From an uncultured Lachnospiraceae bacterium (lineage in GTDB: Bacteria; Bacillota; Clostridia; Lachnospirales; Lachnospiraceae): a DNA stretch of 64,000 nucleotides. How positions within the stretch are numbered: the stretch's first letter is position 1; every line of letters starts with the position of its first letter. The notes below the pieces were generated by a model. It worked only from the letters and a program-made list of their open reading frames with translations, searched no databases and was not told where the DNA came from. Of this stretch, positions 53,367 to 62,810 are shown in pieces. The stretch lies in the NCBI GenBank assembly GCA_902770965.1, contig CACXUY010000009.1, positions 1 to 64,000 on the forward strand, read 5' to 3'. Position numbers and translations under genes: made by a program.

Positions 53367-53410
53367 GATGACTTATAAAGTATGGTTGTGCCAAACTTGG
53401 CATGTAGGTT
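53367..53410 (-). repeat. 44-bp element, copy 2 (inverted relative to 44941-44984)
   Basis: It is the exact reverse complement of 44941-44984 and here replaces the second half of a family B repeat. It ends about 24 bases before proB, so it forms most of the proB leader region. Confidence 0.85.
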
Positions 53411-53434
53411 CACTTGACAGGAGCAAATTGTCTT

Positions 53435-54208
53435 ATGAGAATGGTAATAAAGATAGGAACTTCGACGCTGGCTCATCCGGGAGGACGCATCAACATACGC
53501 CGTATAGAGGGACTCTGCAAGGTTATCAGTGACTTGAAGAATGCGGGGATAGAAGTGATAGTCGTATCCTCAGGCGCGATAGGCATGGGCTGCGGCAAGC
53601 TGTCGCTGAACGGACGGCCGGACGACATGGCGACAAAGCAGGCGGCCGCGGCGGTCGGACAGTGCGAGCTGATGTATGTCTATGATAAGCTGTTTTCCGA
53701 ATACAATCACACGGTAGCTCAGATACTTATCACCGCATCAGATGTAAAGCATGAAGACAGGTACAACAATTTCATCAACACCCTCAATCGGCTGTTAGAG
53801 CTGAATGCCATCCCTGTCATCAATGAAAATGATACCATAGCAACGGAGGAGATCGTCATAGGAGACAATGACACCCTGGCTGCAATCGTGGCGGTCAGTG
53901 TACACGCAGATCTATTAGCGCTGCTTTCAGATATCGACGGACTATATTCCGCCGATCCACACAAGGACAGCTCGGCCAGGCTTTTGTCGGAGGTCAGGGT
54001 TCTTGACGAGCACATTCTCTCCTTGGGAGGCGACAAGGGTTCTGCTCTTGGCACAGGGGGGATGAAGACAAAGCTTGCGGCAGCCAGGATCTGTATGGAG
54101 AGCGGCAGCGACATGGTCATCATGAACGGAAGCAAGCAGGAGCTTTTGTACGATCTGGTTGAAGGGAAGCCTGTAGGGACGAGATTTTATGCCTATCAGA
54201 AAGATTAA
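53435..54208 (+). CDS. proB: Glutamate 5-kinase, without PUA domain
   Basis: The 257-residue amino acid kinase phosphorylates glutamate, the first step of proline synthesis. Motifs: VIKIGTSTL, VSSGAIGMG, PVINENDTI, GDNDTLAAIVA, LSDIDGLYSADP and GTGGMKTKLAAA. The C-terminal PUA domain of E. coli ProB is absent, as in many Firmicutes. The ATG at 53435 is about 11 bases after CAGGAG; MVIKIG two codons later is an alternative. It is separated from proA by repeat family B. Confidence 0.92.
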   Translation: MRMVIKIGTSTLAHPGGRINIRRIEGLCKVISDLKNAGIEVIVVSSGAIGMGCGKLSLNGRPDDMATKQAAAAVGQCELMYVYDKLFSEYNHTVAQILITASDVKHEDRYNNFINTLNRLLELNAIPVINENDTIATEEIVIGDNDTLAAIVAVSVHADLLALLSDIDGLYSADPHKDSSARLLSEVRVLDEHILSLGGDKGSALGTGGMKTKLAAARICMESGSDMVIMNGSKQELLYDLVEGKPVGTRFYAYQKD

Positions 54209-54211
54209 GAT

Positions 54212-54330
54212 AAACCCGCATAGCACCGCCTGTGCTGCCACAATGAGTGAAGGTCGTTGCAGCTTACGTGCGTGTATGCGTGCATCCCTAGATGGCCACC
54301 CTGCTTCGCAGGGGGGCGATTTCTAAAGTA
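54212..54330 (+). repeat. Dispersed palindromic repeat, family B, copy 4
   Basis: A diverged but complete unit (GCACCGCCTGTGCTGCCACAATG at the left, GGCCACCCTGC-TTC-GCAGGGGGGC hairpin at the right) starts 4 bases after proB and fills most of the proB-proA gap. Confidence 0.8.
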
Positions 54331-54371
54331 ATAGATATGATCGATATTTATAGAAAGGATACCACACATTT

Positions 54372-55631
54372 ATGAAAACATCCGAGATCATCTCACGTGC
54401 TGTCATGGCGAAGAGACAGTTATCCTTGCTGGATACTGAGAAAAAGAACCGAGCCCTTATGGCGATGGCGGATTCAATCGAAGACAATATCGACTATATT
54501 CTTTCTCAAAACAATAAAGACATGGAAGCCGCAAAAGGTAAGATCAGCGATGTGAAGCTCGACCGTCTGCTGCTGACAGAAGACAGGATAAAGGGCATGG
54601 CAGAGGGCATCCGCGACGTCGTGAAGCTTCCCGACCCGGTGGGAAGGATAATCACGGAGCGCGTCACCGCAGACGGCCTGAACCTCAGGAAGGTCGGGGT
54701 ACCGCTTGGCGTCATCGCCATCATCTACGAGAGCAGGCCCAATGTCACATCGGATGCCGCGGCTCTGTGCCTTAAGAGTGGAAATGTATGCATCCTTAGA
54801 GGGGGAAAGGAAGCTTATGCCTCCTCGCACGCCATCGTAGAAGCCATGCGTCAAGGTCTTGAGAAGGAAGGCCTTTCGGCAGAGCTTGTAAGTATCGTTG
54901 ACGAGACCGGTCATGAGAGCGCCATGGAGCTGATGCAGGCAAAAGGGCAGATCGACCTCCTGATCCCCAGAGGCGGCGCCGGCCTCATCAAAAATTGCGT
55001 TGAAAACGCCTCTGTGCCTTGTATAGAGACAGGTACCGGTATCTGCACCATCTATGTGGATGAAAGCGCTGATATCGACATGGCGCTTAACATCATTGAT
55101 AACGCCAAGACGCAGAGACCTTCCGTCTGCAATGCTGAGGAGATCTGCCTGATCAACCGCGGCATCGCGGAGAGCTTCCTGCCGCGGCTGAAGGAACGGC
55201 TGGTGGACAAGCGTTCAGAAGCAGGAAAAGAGCCTGTAGAGCTTCGTCTCTGTCCGGAATCCGCCAGGATCATAAGCGGCGTTCCTGCAGGAGATAATGA
55301 TTTTGACACGGAATTCCTTGATTACATCCTCGCAGTGAAGGTCGTCGGAGACGTCAAGGAAGCTGTTGAGCACATAGCTGTACATTCGACACACCACAGC
55401 GAAGCCATCATCACAGAGACCGCGGCTGCCGCTGATTATTTCACCACATCCGTCGATTCCGCGGCAGTGTACGTGAATGCATCCACCAGATTCACTGATG
55501 GCGGCATGTTCGGCTTAGGCTGCGAGATGGGTATATCCACTCAGAAGCTTCACGCCAGGGGTCCCATGGGACTTGAAGAACTCACTACATATAAATATGT
55601 CGTGACCGGAACGGGTCAGGTGAGAAAGTAA
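54372..55631 (+). CDS. proA: Gamma-glutamyl phosphate reductase (glutamate-5-semialdehyde dehydrogenase)
   Basis: The 419-residue NADPH-dependent enzyme reduces glutamyl-5-phosphate, the second step of proline synthesis. Motifs include [44 protein letters not shown], the catalytic Cys in [10 protein letters not shown] and the C-terminal GRFTDGG-like [37 protein letters not shown]. Normal length. AAAGGA lies about 12 bases before the ATG. Confidence 0.96.
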   Translation: MKTSEIISRAVMAKRQLSLLDTEKKNRALMAMADSIEDNIDYILSQNNKDMEAAKGKISDVKLDRLLLTEDRIKGMAEGIRDVVKLPDPVGRIITERVTADGLNLRKVGVPLGVIAIIYESRPNVTSDAAALCLKSGNVCILRGGKEAYASSHAIVEAMRQGLEKEGLSAELVSIVDETGHESAMELMQAKGQIDLLIPRGGAGLIKNCVENASVPCIETGTGICTIYVDESADIDMALNIIDNAKTQRPSVCNAEEICLINRGIAESFLPRLKERLVDKRSEAGKEPVELRLCPESARIISGVPAGDNDFDTEFLDYILAVKVVGDVKEAVEHIAVHSTHHSEAIITETAAAADYFTTSVDSAAVYVNASTRFTDGGMFGLGCEMGISTQKLHARGPMGLEELTTYKYVVTGTGQVRK

Positions 55632-55707
55632 GTGATTAGAAGAGGATAACCGCCGTTGTCTAGGGGCACTGAATAGAGTTACGAATATTTGATGATGAGG
55701 TATAAAA

Positions 55708-56628
55708 ATGGAGATAAAAAGCGCGGCAATAATAGGGGCAGGCGCGATCGGCTGTTATTTCATCAGCGGACTGAGGGAATCTATGGGCGAGCATTTTTAT
55801 GTGCTTGCGGAAGGTGAGAGATATGATCGCCTGAAGGAGCATGGCATCGCCATAAACAATGAACGCATAGCTCTTAATGTGAGGCATCCTGAAGAAGTAA
55901 GAGGGGTTGACCTTATCATAGTCGCGGTCAAATATGGCGCGCTTCCCGAAGCTATTTCGATGGTAGAGAAGGCTGTCGGCGACAACACTATCGTCCTATG
56001 CCCGATGAACGGAGTGGACTGCGAAGAGAGGATCGCGGAAGCGATAGGATCAGAAAGGATCATCGATTCGATGATAAAGATCCAGTCACTTCGAATAGGA
56101 GATAAGATAAGCTTTGACCCGGATATTACTGCCGGCATCTATCTTGGAGAGAGGGACGGCTCAGTCAGCGAGAGAGTTCAGGCTCTGGCAAAGCTTTTTG
56201 AAGAAAGCAAGATCAATTATCATCTTTGCGAAGACATCATCAAGACGATCTGGTTCAAATTCGCCCTGAATATCAGCAAGAACCTTCCTCAGGCCATAAT
56301 AAACTGTGGTTATGGCGGATATGTGGCGAGCGAGCATATGATGTACATCAGCGACAAGATGAGGGATGAGGTCGCGGCGGTTGCCAGGGCGAAGGGTATC
56401 GACATCACAGACAGGTCAGACGCAACAGGCCGGAGCATACCTGTTCCGCCCGACAGCCGTTACTCGACGCTTCAGGATCTTGACGCGAAACGCCCTACGG
56501 AGATAGACATGTTCTCCGGAGCCCTGTGCAGAATGGGCAAGGAATACGGCATACCCACGCCTTTCAACGATTTTGCATTCCATGCCATCAAGGCGCTGGA
56601 AGAGAAGAACAGAGGGCTTTTTTCATAA
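55708..56628 (+). CDS. panE: Ketopantoate reductase (2-dehydropantoate 2-reductase)
   Basis: The 306-residue enzyme has the N-terminal NADPH site IIGAGAIGCYF, the catalytic Lys region DIIKTIWFKFALNISKNLPQAI and the C-terminal RPTEIDMFSGALCRMGKEYGIPTPFND signature. It makes pantoate for coenzyme A synthesis; this broad family also includes related hydroxyacid dehydrogenases, so the substrate is probable but not certain. GATGAGGT precedes the ATG. Confidence 0.88.
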   Translation: MEIKSAAIIGAGAIGCYFISGLRESMGEHFYVLAEGERYDRLKEHGIAINNERIALNVRHPEEVRGVDLIIVAVKYGALPEAISMVEKAVGDNTIVLCPMNGVDCEERIAEAIGSERIIDSMIKIQSLRIGDKISFDPDITAGIYLGERDGSVSERVQALAKLFEESKINYHLCEDIIKTIWFKFALNISKNLPQAIINCGYGGYVASEHMMYISDKMRDEVAAVARAKGIDITDRSDATGRSIPVPPDSRYSTLQDLDAKRPTEIDMFSGALCRMGKEYGIPTPFNDFAFHAIKALEEKNRGLFS

Positions 56629-56673
56629 GCGAAATGACAGCAATAATACATTATATTGAGATTTATTATTTAT

Positions 56674-56699
56674 GCGCTCAGGACAATGAGCGCTTATTT
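56674..56699 (+). terminator. Terminator between panE and the GH13 gene
   Basis: GCGCTCA-GGACAA-TGAGCGC is followed by TTATTT. It lies inside the spurious upstream extension of the GH13 frame, which supports the later start of that gene. Confidence 0.65.
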
Positions 56700-56718
56700 A
56701 AAAGAGAGGAGCAGCGAG

Positions 56719-58446
56719 ATGTTGAAGAGATGGTGGAAAGAAGCAGTGGTCTATCAGATCTATCCGCGAAGCTTTGCGGACAGCAATGGAGATGGGATCG
56801 GGGATATAAACGGAATCACAGGCAAGCTTGATTATCTGAAGGAGCTTGGCATAGACGTTATCTGGCTCTCGCCTGTGTATAAGTCGCCAAATGATGACAA
56901 CGGCTATGATATCAGCGATTATGAGGATATCATGGATGAGTTCGGTACGATGGAGGATTTTGACCGTATGCTTGCGGCGGCGCACGAGCGCGGTATCAGG
57001 ATTGTCATGGATCTTGTCGTCAACCACACATCGGATGAGCACAAGTGGTTTCTGGAGAGCAGGAGCTCGAGGGACAACGCAAAACGTGATTACTATATCT
57101 GGCGTGAAGGCAAAGACGGGAAAGAACCAAACAACTGGGGATCATATTTTTCGGGTCCCGCGTGGAAATATGACGAGACTACCGATATGTACTACATGCA
57201 TCTGTTCTCCGCCAAACAGCCGGATCTGAACTGGGATAATCCTGAGGTTCGAAGAGAAGTATTTGACATGATGACTCGGTGGTGCGAAAAAGGCATCGAC
57301 GGATTCCGTATGGACGTCATCAGCCTCATTTCGAAACCGGCAGGCCTTCCTGACGCTCCGCTCATGAACCCGCTTTACGGGGACTGCAGCTTCACTGCCA
57401 ACGGTCCTCATGTTCATGAGTATCTGCAGGAGATGAACAGGGAAGTACTGTCTAAGTTTGATATAATGACAGTCGGAGAGACGGCGGGCGTGACGCTCGA
57501 AGAGGCCAGGAGGTACGCGAACAGCGATGGGACTGAGCTGAACATGGTCTTCCAGTTCGAGCATGTAGGCCTTGATGACGGTGATGGGTTCAAGTGGTCT
57601 ACGAGGAAGATGCCCCTTATACCGCTCAAGAAGAACCTGACCAAATGGCAGAAGGGGCTTGACGGAGTCGCCTGGAACAGCCTGTTTTTCTGCAATCACG
57701 ACCAGCCTCGCGTCATCGACCGCCTGGGAGACCCTTCTGACAGGTATCGTGAGGTCTCCGCTAAGTGCATTGCCACTTGCCTTCACATGATGCAGGGCAC
57801 TCCTTATGTCTATCAGGGGGAAGAGCTAGGCATGACAAATTATCCTTTCAAGACGGTGAAGGATTTCAATGACCTTGAATCAATAAATGCTTATTATGAA
57901 CTTACTGAGAAGTTAGGCCTTAAACCTGAAGAGCTGCTGCCGAAGCTTGCCCATAAGAGCCGTGATAACGCCCGCACACCTATGCAGTGGGACGATACTC
58001 CTCAAGCCGGATTTACAACAGGCGAGCCTTGGCTTGCCGTGAATCCAAACTACACGAAGATCAACGCGGCCGAACAGGTTGGGAGGGCAGATTCAGTATT
58101 TAACTACTACAAAAAATTAATTGCGCTTCGTCATCAGTATGATATAATCGTATATGGTCGCTATGAGCTGCTGATGCCGGAAGATCCTGATCTTTATGTC
58201 TATACCAGAGAGTACGAGGGACAGAAGCTGCTCGTGGTCTGCAATTTCTCAGAGAACGTCAGGGCCTTTCGTCCATCGGATGCTTTCACGGATGCCGTGC
58301 AGGCAGGGGGCTGGGACAGCGCCAAGGTACTCGTGCAGAACATTCCCGGGCATGATCTCACCGATGGCAGACTAGGCGCATACGAAGCATATGTGCTATA
58401 CAGCACCCAGGCTCAGGATGCTGCACATCCTCGTTGTACTGAATAA
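56719..58446 (+). CDS. GH13 alpha-glucosidase (oligo-1,6-glucosidase type)
   Basis: The 575-residue cytoplasmic enzyme starts WWKEAVVYQIYPRSFADSNGDGIGDI, a hallmark of the oligo-1,6-glucosidase/alpha-glucosidase group. The catalytic triad is visible: nucleophile Asp about 199 in GFRMDVI, acid Glu about 254 in VGETAG and Asp about 328 in NHDQPR. QPDLNWDNPEVR is also typical; VI after the nucleophile is a region that tunes 1,6 versus 1,4 specificity. GAGAGGAG 7 bases before the ATG at 56719 decides the start. No signal peptide is seen, so it probably hydrolyses sugars brought in by the ABC system that follows. Confidence 0.93.
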   Translation: MLKRWWKEAVVYQIYPRSFADSNGDGIGDINGITGKLDYLKELGIDVIWLSPVYKSPNDDNGYDISDYEDIMDEFGTMEDFDRMLAAAHERGIRIVMDLVVNHTSDEHKWFLESRSSRDNAKRDYYIWREGKDGKEPNNWGSYFSGPAWKYDETTDMYYMHLFSAKQPDLNWDNPEVRREVFDMMTRWCEKGIDGFRMDVISLISKPAGLPDAPLMNPLYGDCSFTANGPHVHEYLQEMNREVLSKFDIMTVGETAGVTLEEARRYANSDGTELNMVFQFEHVGLDDGDGFKWSTRKMPLIPLKKNLTKWQKGLDGVAWNSLFFCNHDQPRVIDRLGDPSDRYREVSAKCIATCLHMMQGTPYVYQGEELGMTNYPFKTVKDFNDLESINAYYELTEKLGLKPEELLPKLAHKSRDNARTPMQWDDTPQAGFTTGEPWLAVNPNYTKINAAEQVGRADSVFNYYKKLIALRHQYDIIVYGRYELLMPEDPDLYVYTREYEGQKLLVVCNFSENVRAFRPSDAFTDAVQAGGWDSAKVLVQNIPGHDLTDGRLGAYEAYVLYSTQAQDAAHPRCTE

Positions 58447-58541
58447 TTACTAATGATACTCATTATTGTGAAAATTCGGAGGCAGAGAAGAAGCGTCCCT
58501 GCTTACGATAAAATAAACCAACGCTTCAGAATGGAGGAACT

Positions 58542-59888
58542 ATGAAAAAGAAATTGATAGCTGTAATGCTGTCGGCGGTGTTGGCATTAGGAATGGGGGC
58601 ATGTGGCGGCGGTGGCAGCGATGCTGCTTCCAACACGCCTTCAGGCGGCGGTGAGACCAAGGCTCCCGCAGCTTCTTCGACCTCGAGCGGCGACTCTGAC
58701 CTTCGCCTGGTCAACGGCAAGATCGAAGTTGACGCGGCCCTGAAGGCGGCGGCGGCTGCTTATGAAGCAGAGACCGGCGTGAAGGTTGCTATCGAATCGA
58801 TGGGAGGCGGCGTAAACATTCAGGACACCCTGAAGGGTTATTACCAGGGCGACAACATGCCTGATCTGTTCGTCTGCGGCAGCGATGCTGATTTTGCCAA
58901 CTGGCCCGGACTTCTCGCTGATCTTAGCGGCGAAGCATGGGTCGCTGACACAGACGCGTCATATGTGGACGCGGACGGAAAAGTCATCGGCTTCCCTTAC
59001 ACTACGGAAGCTATCGGTCTTGCCTACAACGCTGCCGTTCTTGAGAAGGCCGGCATAGATCCCGCATCCATTACCGGTCCTGAGAGCATGAAGGCTGCCT
59101 TTGAGACGCTGGATGCCAAGAAAGATGAACTCGGACTTACCGCCGTCATTGGCTGGTGCTGCGAGGCGAAGGATCTGTACTGGTCCACAGGCAACCACAG
59201 CTTCGGCGTGTATCTTGACTCCGGTCTTGATCGCTCCGATACCACCTATATCGATATGATGAATGACGGAGGCAAGATCGACGCTGACCGCTTCCTGCAC
59301 TACGCTGAGATGATCGCTCTGTTCAATCAGTATGCTGATCCCGCTCTCCTTACATCCGGCACCTATGATCAGCAGATCCTCGGTTTTGCGAGCGGCAAGT
59401 ACGCGTTCGTGACCCAGGGCTCCTGGATCGGCGCGACCATTACCTCCGATGACAAGGAGCAGTATGAGGCGGCCGGCAGCTTTGAGATCGGCATGATCCC
59501 TTACGCTTTTGAAGATGGCATGGACACTATTCTGACCAACTCACCTTCATGGTGGGCAGTATATCAGAATGACAACACTGACAAGGCTAAGGAATTCCTG
59601 AACTGGCTTGCCGGCGATAAAGGTCAGAAGTATCTCGTCGAGGAGGCAGGATTCATCAGTCCCTTCAAGTCCTGCACGCATGTCGCGAACGATCCGTTCG
59701 CCAAGACCATCTCTGATTATACGGCGGCAGGCAAGACCTCTGCCTGGCATTGGCTGATGATGAAGGACGCTATCGCGCAGAACATCACCGGTCAGCTGTA
59801 CCTTGACTATGCCCTGGGCAATATAAAGGATGCTGAAACATTCACACAGATCGTATCCCAGCAGGTTGAGCAGTATTACGCGCAGTAA
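58542..59888 (+). CDS. Carbohydrate ABC transporter substrate-binding lipoprotein (MalE-like, alpha-glucosides inferred)
   Basis: The 448-residue lipoprotein has a signal peptide with lipobox GMGAC (Cys about 19), a Gly/Ser-rich tether and a family-1 extracellular binding fold (LKAAAAAYEAETGVKVAIES, FASGKYAFVTQGSWIG, NSPSWWAVYQNDNTDKAKEFLNWLAG). Position between a GH13 enzyme and MalF/G-type permeases points to malto-oligosaccharides or related alpha-glucosides. GGAGG gives strong initiation. No dedicated MsiK-type ATPase is in the window, so a shared ATPase encoded elsewhere is expected. Confidence 0.9.
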   Translation: MKKKLIAVMLSAVLALGMGACGGGGSDAASNTPSGGGETKAPAASSTSSGDSDLRLVNGKIEVDAALKAAAAAYEAETGVKVAIESMGGGVNIQDTLKGYYQGDNMPDLFVCGSDADFANWPGLLADLSGEAWVADTDASYVDADGKVIGFPYTTEAIGLAYNAAVLEKAGIDPASITGPESMKAAFETLDAKKDELGLTAVIGWCCEAKDLYWSTGNHSFGVYLDSGLDRSDTTYIDMMNDGGKIDADRFLHYAEMIALFNQYADPALLTSGTYDQQILGFASGKYAFVTQGSWIGATITSDDKEQYEAAGSFEIGMIPYAFEDGMDTILTNSPSWWAVYQNDNTDKAKEFLNWLAGDKGQKYLVEEAGFISPFKSCTHVANDPFAKTISDYTAAGKTSAWHWLMMKDAIAQNITGQLYLDYALGNIKDAETFTQIVSQQVEQYYAQ

Positions 59889-59903
59889 TATTTATTGTAA
59901 AAT

Positions 59904-59928
59904 GGGGGCGGCGCTCGTCGCTGCCCCC
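59904..59928 (+). other. GC-rich hairpin between binding-protein and permease genes
   Basis: GGGGGCGGCG and CGCTGCCCCC form a 10-bp stem (one wobble) with a 5-base loop and no T-run. In this position it may stabilise the binding-protein mRNA or reduce read-through into the permeases. Confidence 0.6.
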
Positions 59929-59957
59929 GCTGTCTATAACAGGGAGAACAGATCATT

Positions 59958-61007
59958 ATGAAAACAAATTCAGCAGGCAATAAGGGTATTTCCCTCATCC
60001 TGATGATAGCGGGTCTCGTAATGACGATTGCTGCTATCGTACTTGATTTTATGGGAAGTAAAGCCTCTTTCCGTGGCCCGCTCCTCATCATAGGCGTGCT
60101 TGAGGTGATCATCGGGGCTTATCTTTATCCAACACTGAAGCACCACAGGAAGATAATATATGTAATCTTCCTGTTCCCGCTGCTCTTTGCGTTTGTAGTA
60201 ACCGTCATTATCCCGCTGCTTCTCGGCATATTTTATTCCATGACAGACTGGACGGGCATCCGGTTCACTAAATTCGTGGGGCTTGCGAACTATACAGCCA
60301 TGTTCAAGGATCCCGCTTTCTTGTGGTCTATCCTGATGACCTTTGTTTTCGTCATCATAAATATGATTCTTGTAAATCTTGTCGCGTTCCTTCTGGCACT
60401 GCTCTGCACATCGGGACTCAAGGGCGATGGTTTTTTCAGAGTGGCATATTTCCTGCCCAACCTGATCGGCGGTATCGTCCTCGGTTACATCTGGCAGTTT
60501 GTATTTAACAACGTCCTGATCAATATCTCGAAGATTTCCTGGCTTGTTCAGACTAAGACCGCTATGCTCGCCATCATCATTGTATATGTCTGGCAGTATG
60601 CCGGCTATATCATGCTGATCTATATCACGGGTCTGACGCAGATTCCGAAGGATATCCTGGAAGCGGCTTCTATCGATGGAGCTGACGCGAGGCAGACATT
60701 GTTCGAGATCAAGATTCCTATGATCGCGTCCACGATCACTATCTGCACCTTCCTGACTCTTACTTCCGCATTCAAGCAGTTCGACGTCAACCTGGCGTTG
60801 ACCGGCGGTACGGGCTCAGTGCCGAATTTCATGGGGCAATACCTGACGAACGGCACGCAGATGCTCGCTCTCAATATCTACAACACCGCGGTTTCCAAGA
60901 ACAATTACTCGCTCGGACAGGCGAAGGCCGTGCTGTTCTTCATCATCCTTGCATGCGTATCCCTGATCCAGGTGCGTATATCTAACAAGAAGGAGGTGGA
61001 GCTGTAA
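59958..61007 (+). CDS. Carbohydrate ABC transporter permease (MalF type)
   Basis: The 349-residue membrane protein has two extra N-terminal membrane segments (about 10-55), then the six-helix MalF core with LFPLLFAFVVTVIIPLLLGIFYSMTDW and the EAA coupling loop ILEAASIDGADARQTLFEIKIP. Its stop overlaps the next start by one base, so the two permeases are co-translated. Confidence 0.92.
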   Translation: MKTNSAGNKGISLILMIAGLVMTIAAIVLDFMGSKASFRGPLLIIGVLEVIIGAYLYPTLKHHRKIIYVIFLFPLLFAFVVTVIIPLLLGIFYSMTDWTGIRFTKFVGLANYTAMFKDPAFLWSILMTFVFVIINMILVNLVAFLLALLCTSGLKGDGFFRVAYFLPNLIGGIVLGYIWQFVFNNVLINISKISWLVQTKTAMLAIIIVYVWQYAGYIMLIYITGLTQIPKDILEAASIDGADARQTLFEIKIPMIASTITICTFLTLTSAFKQFDVNLALTGGTGSVPNFMGQYLTNGTQMLALNIYNTAVSKNNYSLGQAKAVLFFIILACVSLIQVRISNKKEVEL

Positions 61008-61879
61008 TGGTAGGTAAAGAGAACAGAACCAGGTCATATATCCTGACAGCTGTCGGAGTAGTCGTTGCGCTCTATGTTCTTTTCCCGTTCTTCATGGTGG
61101 TGCTCAACTCCTTTAAAGCACAGGCATCCATCGTGGAAAGCCCTGTTGCTTTGAAGGGCGCTTCCCTGGGACAGCTCTCCAAGAACCTTAACGCGGTCAT
61201 AAACAACTCGAACTTCCAGTTCTGGTATGCTTTTGGGACATCCGCGGTTATTACGGTCATCTCTCTGGTACTGCTTGCAGTACTGGGTTCCATGGCCGCA
61301 TGGGTCATCAGCCGCAATAACAGGACGAAATGGGCGACCGCGATCTATATGACGTTTATCGCCTCTATGATCATACCCTTTCAGGTCGTCATGCTGCCCC
61401 TCATCTCCACATTCAGAGATGTGGGCAAGTTCATAGGCATCGGCATGCTGCAGTCGATTCCCGGCATCGTCTTTGCTTACTGCGGTTTCGGCGGAGCTAT
61501 GACGGTCTTCATCCTGACAGGCTTCATCAAGGGCGTTCCTTATGACCTTGAGGAAGCCGCGGCTATAGACGGCTGCTCACCGGAAGGCACCTTCTTCCGC
61601 ATCATCCTTCCTCTGCTCACGCCGGTCATAACGACCGTGACCATCCTGAACGGCATGTGGATCTGGAATGACTATCTGCTGCCGTCCCTGATGCTCGGGC
61701 AAAACGGAAGGGTCAAGACCCTCCCCGTGGCAGTGCAGGCGTTTGTAGGCTCCTACGTCAAGCAGTGGGATCTGATCCTCACGGCCGCGCTTCTGGCTAT
61801 CATTCCTATGGTCGTTATCTTCCTCATCGGACAGAAGCAGATCATGAAGGGCATGGTCGAAGGCGCTGTAAAGGGTTGA
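61007..61879 (+). CDS. Carbohydrate ABC transporter permease (MalG type)
   Basis: The 290-residue membrane protein has six transmembrane segments, the N-terminal LYVLFPFFMVVLNSFK and the EAA loop DLEEAAAIDGCSPEGTFFRIILPLL, then WNDYLLPSLML, typical of MalG/LacG permeases. It pairs with the preceding permease. AAGGAGG lies within the end of the upstream gene. Confidence 0.93.
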   Translation: MVGKENRTRSYILTAVGVVVALYVLFPFFMVVLNSFKAQASIVESPVALKGASLGQLSKNLNAVINNSNFQFWYAFGTSAVITVISLVLLAVLGSMAAWVISRNNRTKWATAIYMTFIASMIIPFQVVMLPLISTFRDVGKFIGIGMLQSIPGIVFAYCGFGGAMTVFILTGFIKGVPYDLEEAAAIDGCSPEGTFFRIILPLLTPVITTVTILNGMWIWNDYLLPSLMLGQNGRVKTLPVAVQAFVGSYVKQWDLILTAALLAIIPMVVIFLIGQKQIMKGMVEGAVKG

Positions 61880-61917
61880 TATTTTGTCTTTTCTTGTATC
61901 AAACAGGCATTAATAAT

Positions 61918-61987
61918 CGGCTATATGCTCCATGTAGGCTCATGTTTTATGATGCTTTATGAAGGGCATATAGCCGCTTACTTTTTC
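61918..61987 (+). terminator. Terminator after the carbohydrate permease genes
   Basis: A perfect 11-bp stem CGGCTATATGC/GCATATAGCCG with a long loop (37 bases) is followed by CTTACTTTTT. It begins about 40 bases after the stop. Confidence 0.65.
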
Positions 61988-61996
61988 CGTGATTTT

Positions 61997-62005
61997 TGTT
62001 ATACT
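61997..62005 (+). promoter_or_regulatory. Extended -10 promoter for the DUF624-malQ pair
   Basis: TG-T-TATACT matches the extended -10 pattern and lies directly after the preceding terminator. The -35 region (TTACTT) is poor, as often tolerated with an extended -10. Confidence 0.45.
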
Positions 62006-62020
62006 GTAAAAAGACGCAGC

Positions 62021-62073
62021 TATACAGCACCCCGGACGAGGGATGCTGCGCATCCCTTGTTGTGCTGAATAAT
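62021..62073 (-). repeat. Dispersed palindromic repeat, family A, copy 3 (inverted)
   Basis: Read on the minus strand it starts ATTATTCAGCAC and contains AGGGATGCGCAGCATCCC, matching the outer arm and core of the copies at 24100 and 41366. It lies in the leader of the DUF624 gene. Confidence 0.65.
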
Positions 62074-62116
62074 TACAAAAAGACAAAGAGTATAGAAGAG
62101 AGGTTTTGTTTTTGCC

Positions 62117-62809
62117 ATGAAGGGCCTGTTTAATCCGGATGGAGCGGTGATGCGTGCGCTCTCAGATCTGAGCACGCTGGTATTTCTCAATGCTTTGACA
62201 GGGCTGTTCTGTATTCCTGTTGTCACGGCAGGGGCCTCGTTCGCGGCAATGCATTATGTGATCATGGATATGATCGAGGACAAAGGCGGCCCGGTCATCC
62301 CTGAGTTCCGGAAGCGGTTCAAGGAGAATCTGAAGAACGCGACCCCGGTATGGCTGATCATTATGGCAGCGGCATTGTTGCTTTTCGCGGATTACCGTAT
62401 CATTGAAGGCGGTAAGCTTGGACTGCCAAAGCTGATGCTCATACCTATTTACGCCGCCATATTCATGCTGATCGCGGTATACGTGTACGTCATGCCTTTG
62501 ACGGCAAAGTTCGTACTATCTACACGCGCTGTCTTCAAAAATGCTGTGATCCTGGCTATAGCTTATCTGCCAAAGACCTTCCTCATGATAGCGATAAGCG
62601 TAGTTATACCGTTCGTCCTGTTAAATTCGATGATGCTCCTTCCGCTGTTCTTTTTGATAGGACTATCCCTGCCCGCTTATTTCTGCGCTCTTGTATACCT
62701 GCCGATCATAGAAGAAATGCAGAGAAGTAAGGGTGAGACAAAAAAAGGAGAAACTGAGGGGGAGATTTCCTCGGAGCTTAAAGACGACATCAAAGAAAGG
62801 GAGGAATGA
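62117..62809 (+). CDS. YesL-like DUF624 membrane protein
   Basis: The 230-residue protein has about five hydrophobic segments and the DUF624 features: an N-terminal FNPDGAVMRALSDLSTLVFLNALTGLFCIPVVTAGAS and a cytoplasmic PVIPEFRKRFKENLKNA loop. The family regularly sits beside carbohydrate ABC transporters of the MalF/G type; a role in transporter function or regulation is suspected but unproven. The C-terminus is highly charged (Lys/Glu). The next gene begins one base after its stop codon. Confidence 0.87.
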   Translation: MKGLFNPDGAVMRALSDLSTLVFLNALTGLFCIPVVTAGASFAAMHYVIMDMIEDKGGPVIPEFRKRFKENLKNATPVWLIIMAAALLLFADYRIIEGGKLGLPKLMLIPIYAAIFMLIAVYVYVMPLTAKFVLSTRAVFKNAVILAIAYLPKTFLMIAISVVIPFVLLNSMMLLPLFFLIGLSLPAYFCALVYLPIIEEMQRSKGETKKGETEGEISSELKDDIKEREE

Positions 62810-62810
62810 C

